The notes beneath the pieces are model-generated. The model was not told the DNA's origin. It saw only the letters and a program-made list of their open reading frames with translations, and did no database searches. DNA of 8,561 nucleotides from Actinomycetota bacterium (GTDB taxonomy: Bacteria > Actinomycetota > Humimicrobiia > Humimicrobiales > Humimicrobiaceae): positions 1-8,561 of the forward strand of contig JAMCVO010000405.1 in the NCBI GenBank assembly GCA_023475715.1. Direction: 5' to 3'. This document shows positions 5,684 through 8,561 of this stretch, one piece after another (position 1 is the stretch's first letter; the number at the start of each line of letters is the position of its first letter). A program made the position numbers and the translations under genes.

Positions 5684-6640
5684 ATGGAAAAATATGAATT
5701 AAAATCTAAAGTATCTATGAGGGATGTTTTTGGAGAAACACTTCTAGAATTAGGTAAAATTAACGATAAGATTGTTGTCGTTGATTCTGATTGTGCAAAT
5801 ATTACAAAAGCCTCATTTTTTAAAAAAACTTTCCCAAAAAGATTCTTTGATATGGGTGTTGCAGAACAAAGTATGATGGGTACAGCCATAGGGCTTGCAT
5901 CGTGCGGTTATATTCCTTTTACTTCAAATTTAGCTACTTTTACAGTACTTAGATGTTTTGAGTATATCAGAACTTTTATTGCATTTACAAATTTAAAGGT
6001 AATTATTATAGGTTCATATAGTGGGCTTTCTGCTGGTCCTAATGGGCCAACTCATTTTACCATTGAAGATATATCACTAATGAGATCAATCCCCAATATG
6101 AGAGTAATTTCTCCCTGTGATGCAATCAGTTTAAAAAACCTCCTTTACAAAGCAGTAGAATTAGAAGGACCTAGCTATTTTAGAATTTCCAGAAATGAAA
6201 CCAAAACCATTTATAACAACTTCTCAAAAACCAATTTTTATAAAAATGTAAAACTAAAAGATGGAAAAGATATTACAATTATTGCTACCGGAACAATGGT
6301 GGAAAAAGCTCTAGAGGCTTCGAACTTATTACAGGAGCAATATGGTATTTATGTAGATTTAATTGATGTTCACACCATAAAACCACTAGAGGTAGGATCC
6401 ATAATCGACTCAGTATCCAAAACTAAAAAGGTAATAACAGTTGAAGAACACAGTGTCATTGGTGGCTTAGGTGGTGCAGTTTCTGAAATTTTAACGGAGT
6501 ACTATCCTGCTAAATTAACCAGAATAGGTATAAATGACAGTTTTACTGAAACAGGGGATTATAAAGATTTATTAGAAAAATATGGTCTTAGTCCAAAAAA
6601 CATAGTAACAGAAGCAAAAAAACTTCTTAAAATAAATTAA
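5684..6640 (+). CDS. transketolase, C-terminal subunit (pyrimidine-binding and C-terminal domains)
   Basis: This is the second half of the split transketolase, 318 residues. Residues 1-165 form the pyrimidine-binding domain, with the catalytic glutamate E61 in MGVAEQSMMGTAIGLA and the loop GPNGPTHFTIEDISLMR (118-134), whose H124 and E128 are usual. The C-terminal domain begins at about 190 and carries TVEEHSVIGGLGGAVSE (252-268). The same fold occurs in E1 beta subunits and DXP synthase, but the adjacent N-subunit and the length identify a transketolase C-subunit. The ATG follows the N-subunit stop after a single base, with AAAGG 11 nt upstream, so the pair is almost certainly made in equal amounts. 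Confidence 0.95.
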   Translation: MEKYELKSKVSMRDVFGETLLELGKINDKIVVVDSDCANITKASFFKKTFPKRFFDMGVAEQSMMGTAIGLASCGYIPFTSNLATFTVLRCFEYIRTFIAFTNLKVIIIGSYSGLSAGPNGPTHFTIEDISLMRSIPNMRVISPCDAISLKNLLYKAVELEGPSYFRISRNETKTIYNNFSKTNFYKNVKLKDGKDITIIATGTMVEKALEASNLLQEQYGIYVDLIDVHTIKPLEVGSIIDSVSKTKKVITVEEHSVIGGLGGAVSEILTEYYPAKLTRIGINDSFTETGDYKDLLEKYGLSPKNIVTEAKKLLKIN

Positions 6641-6691
6641 TATTTTATAGACATAATAATAAATATTAACCAGGCTACTAAGATAACTGAA

Positions 6692-7855
6692 ATGAATTCA
6701 AGGGAAAAATTTAATGCAATAATGAATTTTGAAAAAGATGCTCCTAATCTTAAAGCAGAATTTGCATATTGGGCACAAACTATACGTAATTGGTTTAGGG
6801 AGGGGCTTCCTGTAGTAGAAGAAATACCAGAAAATATCTTAGATGGAGAAGTTTTAAGAGGTTCAAAACCGCTTGCACTAGGAATAAATACACTTGTAGA
6901 TAAAAATGTAATTAAGTATTTTCATTTAGATTCTTACATTGAAAAGTTCCCTTTTGATATTAGCCCAATGATTGACGAGAAAATAATTTTTAAAGATGAA
7001 CATTATAAAATTTTTATAGATAATTTTGGACGCACTCAAAAAATCATAAATAAGGTTGCTGCAACTCCAATTGTTTTAAACTATCCAATCAAAAACAGAA
7101 AAGATTTTTATAACTATATTCAATTATATAATAGCAATGATTTTACCCATAGGCTACCAAAAGATTTTGAAAATTTAACAAATGTATTAAAAGAACGGGA
7201 TTTCCCTATAAGACTAGGTGGGAATCCTTTTGGCTTTTCATTTTTAGCCAGATATTTAATGGGTGAAATTAACTTTATGTTAAATTTATATGATGACCCT
7301 GTTCTTATAAAAGAGTTTAATGAGTTTTTCTTAAATTATTTACAGAATTACTGGTCAAAAATTTTGGAAAAAGTGGATATTGACTGTGTATTTATCCTTG
7401 AGGATATGGCTTACAGGACTGGGTCTTTTATTTCAAAAGAGATGTTTAAAGAATTTATGGCTCCATATTACATAAAACTCATTGATTTTTTAAAACAATT
7501 TAAAATCACAAATATTTTTGTTGATTGTGATGGCTTGATCAACGAATTAATACCTCTATGGATAGAAGTGGGAGTTACAGGGATTTTTCCTATTGAGGCT
7601 GTAAATGATGTTGGTAAAATAAGAAATAACTATCCAAATTTAAAATTACTGGGAGGAGTCAATAAAAAAGTTTTATTTGCAGATTCAAATAAAACAAATA
7701 TAGATTTGGAGCTTGGGAGAATATCAAAAGTTATAAAAACTGGAGGATTTATTCCACATATTGATCATGCAGTGTCAGCAGATGTAACCTGGGAAAATTT
7801 TAAATATTACCGGCTAAAATTAAATGACATGATTGATAAACTTAGCAAACTTTAA
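6692..7855 (+). CDS. uroporphyrinogen decarboxylase-like protein (URO-D/methyltransferase superfamily), role unknown
   Basis: This 387-residue protein belongs to the URO-D superfamily, which includes haem-pathway decarboxylase and corrinoid methyltransferases such as MtaA. Family features are the N-terminus SREKFNAIMNFE, LEDMAYRTGSFIS (236-248), FVDCDG (276-281), GIFPIEAVNDV (297-307), LLGGVNKKVL (319-328) and GGFIPHIDHAVSADVTWENF (351-370). At the strand where MtaA-type enzymes place zinc ligands as His-x-Cys, this protein has Asp-Cys-Asp, so methyltransferase activity cannot be assumed. It is unlikely to be HemE: no haem genes are nearby and the ends differ. Members of this subgroup are, as I recall, common beside sugar catabolism genes. 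The gene lies 51 nt after the transketolase genes and is probably cotranscribed. No Shine-Dalgarno sequence is visible. Confidence 0.85.
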   Translation: MNSREKFNAIMNFEKDAPNLKAEFAYWAQTIRNWFREGLPVVEEIPENILDGEVLRGSKPLALGINTLVDKNVIKYFHLDSYIEKFPFDISPMIDEKIIFKDEHYKIFIDNFGRTQKIINKVAATPIVLNYPIKNRKDFYNYIQLYNSNDFTHRLPKDFENLTNVLKERDFPIRLGGNPFGFSFLARYLMGEINFMLNLYDDPVLIKEFNEFFLNYLQNYWSKILEKVDIDCVFILEDMAYRTGSFISKEMFKEFMAPYYIKLIDFLKQFKITNIFVDCDGLINELIPLWIEVGVTGIFPIEAVNDVGKIRNNYPNLKLLGGVNKKVLFADSNKTNIDLELGRISKVIKTGGFIPHIDHAVSADVTWENFKYYRLKLNDMIDKLSKL

Positions 7856-7860
7856 ATTAA

Positions 7861-7917
7861 ATATCACTTAACTTTTAAACCATTTTAATATTTGAATGTG
7901 ATATGAATTTTTTATTA
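7861..7917 (+). terminator. possible weak terminator after the UroD-like gene
   Basis: ATATCAC (7861-7867) and GTGATAT (7898-7904) are perfect 7-bp arms with a 30-nt loop, followed by TTTTTT at 7908-7913. The long loop and A/T-rich stem make this a weak candidate. The right arm overlaps the spacer of the next promoter, so the element may instead be regulatory. Confidence 0.3.
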
Positions 7918-7921
7918 TAAT
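7892..7921 (+). promoter_or_regulatory. candidate promoter of the E1 alpha gene
   Basis: TTGAAT (7892-7897) and a perfect TATAAT (7916-7921) are spaced by 18 bp. Transcription would start near 7928, about 11 nt before the ATG at 7939. This suggests that the dehydrogenase genes can be expressed apart from the transketolase operon, with a very short leader lacking a Shine-Dalgarno sequence. Confidence 0.5.
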
Positions 7922-7938
7922 TTTGAGCAATATTAGTA

Positions 7939-8561
7939 ATGAACACCATTAAAAATTTAACTGAAGAAGATAAATTAACAATATATAAGACTATGAAAAA
8001 AATCAGATTATTTGAGGAAGCTGCCTTCAGGCTTGCAAGAGAAGGATTTATAGCCGGAAGTACACACTTCTACATTGGGCAGGAAGCAATTGCCACAGGA
8101 GTATGTTTTTGTCTGGGTAAAAAAGATTACATAATGAGCAGTCACAGATGTCATGGACATCTTATAGCAAAAGGTGGAGACCTGAAAAAGATGATGGCTG
8201 AACTTATGGGGAAAATAGATGGTTACTGCGGTGGTAAGGGTGGCACCATGCACCTCATCGATCCCGAAATTGGCATGATGGGAGCAAACGGTATTGTTGG
8301 TGGAGGAATTCCAATAGCAACAGGCATCGCATACGCTTGTAAAAATTTTAAAAAAGATCAAATAGCTGTTTGCTTTTTTGGTGATGGTGCCATAAATACA
8401 GGAGCTTTTCACGAATCATTAAACATAGCTTCCTTGTGGGAATTACCCATAATTTATATATGTGAAAATAATAAATATGCAATATCAACAGATATCAGTA
8501 ATTCAACTTCTATAAAAGATTTATCGTTAAGATCTAAAGCTTATGGGATCTTTTATAAGCC
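7939..8561 (+). CDS. thiamine-diphosphate dehydrogenase E1 alpha subunit (pyruvate/acetoin type), cut by the right edge
   Basis: The frame is open from ATG 7939 to the edge, giving 207 of an expected 320 or so residues. This subunit binds thiamine diphosphate and, with an E1 beta subunit, decarboxylates an alpha-keto acid or cleaves acetoin. Motifs are THFYIGQEAIATG (42-54), DYIMSSHRCHGHLIAKGGD (63-81), GGKGGTMHLID (98-108) and MGANGIVGGGIPIATG (114-129). The diphosphate motif runs from GDG at 148-150 to ENN at 176-178. The SHRxHG and GGKGGTMH motifs are shared by AcoA and PdhA types, so the substrate is open. Base composition rises here (33 G/C of 60 at 8221-8280), mostly in the glycine-rich part. 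The gap to the UroD-like gene is 83 nt. The beta subunit is expected just outside the window. Confidence 0.93.
   Translation, partial: MNTIKNLTEEDKLTIYKTMKKIRLFEEAAFRLAREGFIAGSTHFYIGQEAIATGVCFCLGKKDYIMSSHRCHGHLIAKGGDLKKMMAELMGKIDGYCGGKGGTMHLIDPEIGMMGANGIVGGGIPIATGIAYACKNFKKDQIAVCFFGDGAINTGAFHESLNIASLWELPIIYICENNKYAISTDISNSTSIKDLSLRSKAYGIFYK

Noticed and set aside
4843..6640. Naming the transketolase pair as the sulfoquinovose (SqwGH) or apulose-phosphate (AptAB) enzyme
   Set aside because: Both routes use split transketolases, but none of their other genes can be seen here, and split transketolases are widespread.
6692..7855. HemE (haem biosynthesis) or MtaA corrinoid methyltransferase
   Set aside because: No haem, methanol or corrinoid-protein genes are nearby and the zinc His-x-Cys motif is replaced by Asp-Cys-Asp.
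8008..8412. 134-residue minus-strand open frame
   Set aside because: It lies opposite the E1 alpha coding sequence, which has all its family motifs in the plus frame; the minus frame has no recognisable content.
1..8561. CRISPR arrays, tRNA or rRNA genes
   Set aside because: No regularly spaced repeats and no cloverleaf or rRNA-like sequence were seen on either strand.

Overview
The window shows an AT-rich bacterial chromosome segment that holds a carbohydrate uptake and catabolism locus. Two divergent gene sets face away from a regulatory gap at about 3526-3813. The leftward set is a sugar ABC importer: a lipoprotein solute-binding protein (2173-3525), then MalF-type (1137-2075) and MalG-type (291-1130) permeases. 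No ATPase gene is present. The rightward set is a SorC-family sugar-responsive regulator (3814-4809), the two halves of a split transketolase (4843-5682 and 5684-6640), a uroporphyrinogen-decarboxylase-like protein (6692-7855), and the start of a thiamine-diphosphate dehydrogenase E1 alpha subunit (7939 to beyond the right edge).

The genes make sense together. The importer brings in a sugar or sugar derivative, the SorC protein probably senses a phosphorylated intermediate and controls both transcripts, and the split transketolase moves a two-carbon ketol unit. The E1 alpha protein, with partners outside the window, would oxidise an alpha-keto acid or acetoin-like product. The UroD-like protein has no assigned role. 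The substrate cannot be read from the window: no kinase, isomerase, aldolase or glycosidase is visible. Split transketolases occur in several specialised sugar routes (sulfoquinovose and apiose breakdown are known examples), so this may be an uncharacterised variant of that kind.

The least expected feature is a perfect 35-bp inverted repeat. One copy lies inside the binding-protein coding sequence just after its linker (3305-3339). The other lies in the divergent intergenic region (3723-3757), next to a 14-bp tandem repeat. The 383 bp between the copies contain the start codon, signal peptide, ribosome binding site and leader of the binding protein. This could be an invertible segment, a long-range mRNA hairpin, a recombination scar, or an assembly artefact. 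The same gap also holds a 14-bp perfect palindrome that sits between possible -35 and -10 boxes of the regulator, a 10-bp leader hairpin, and surplus Shine-Dalgarno-like motifs.

The taxon is uncertain. The lipoprotein with an ETTAA-rich linker, the AT-rich DNA and the UroD-like paralogue resemble what I recall from uncultivated anaerobic lineages (low-GC Actinomycetota such as Humimicrobiaceae, or Atribacterota). This is an impression from memory, not a search result.
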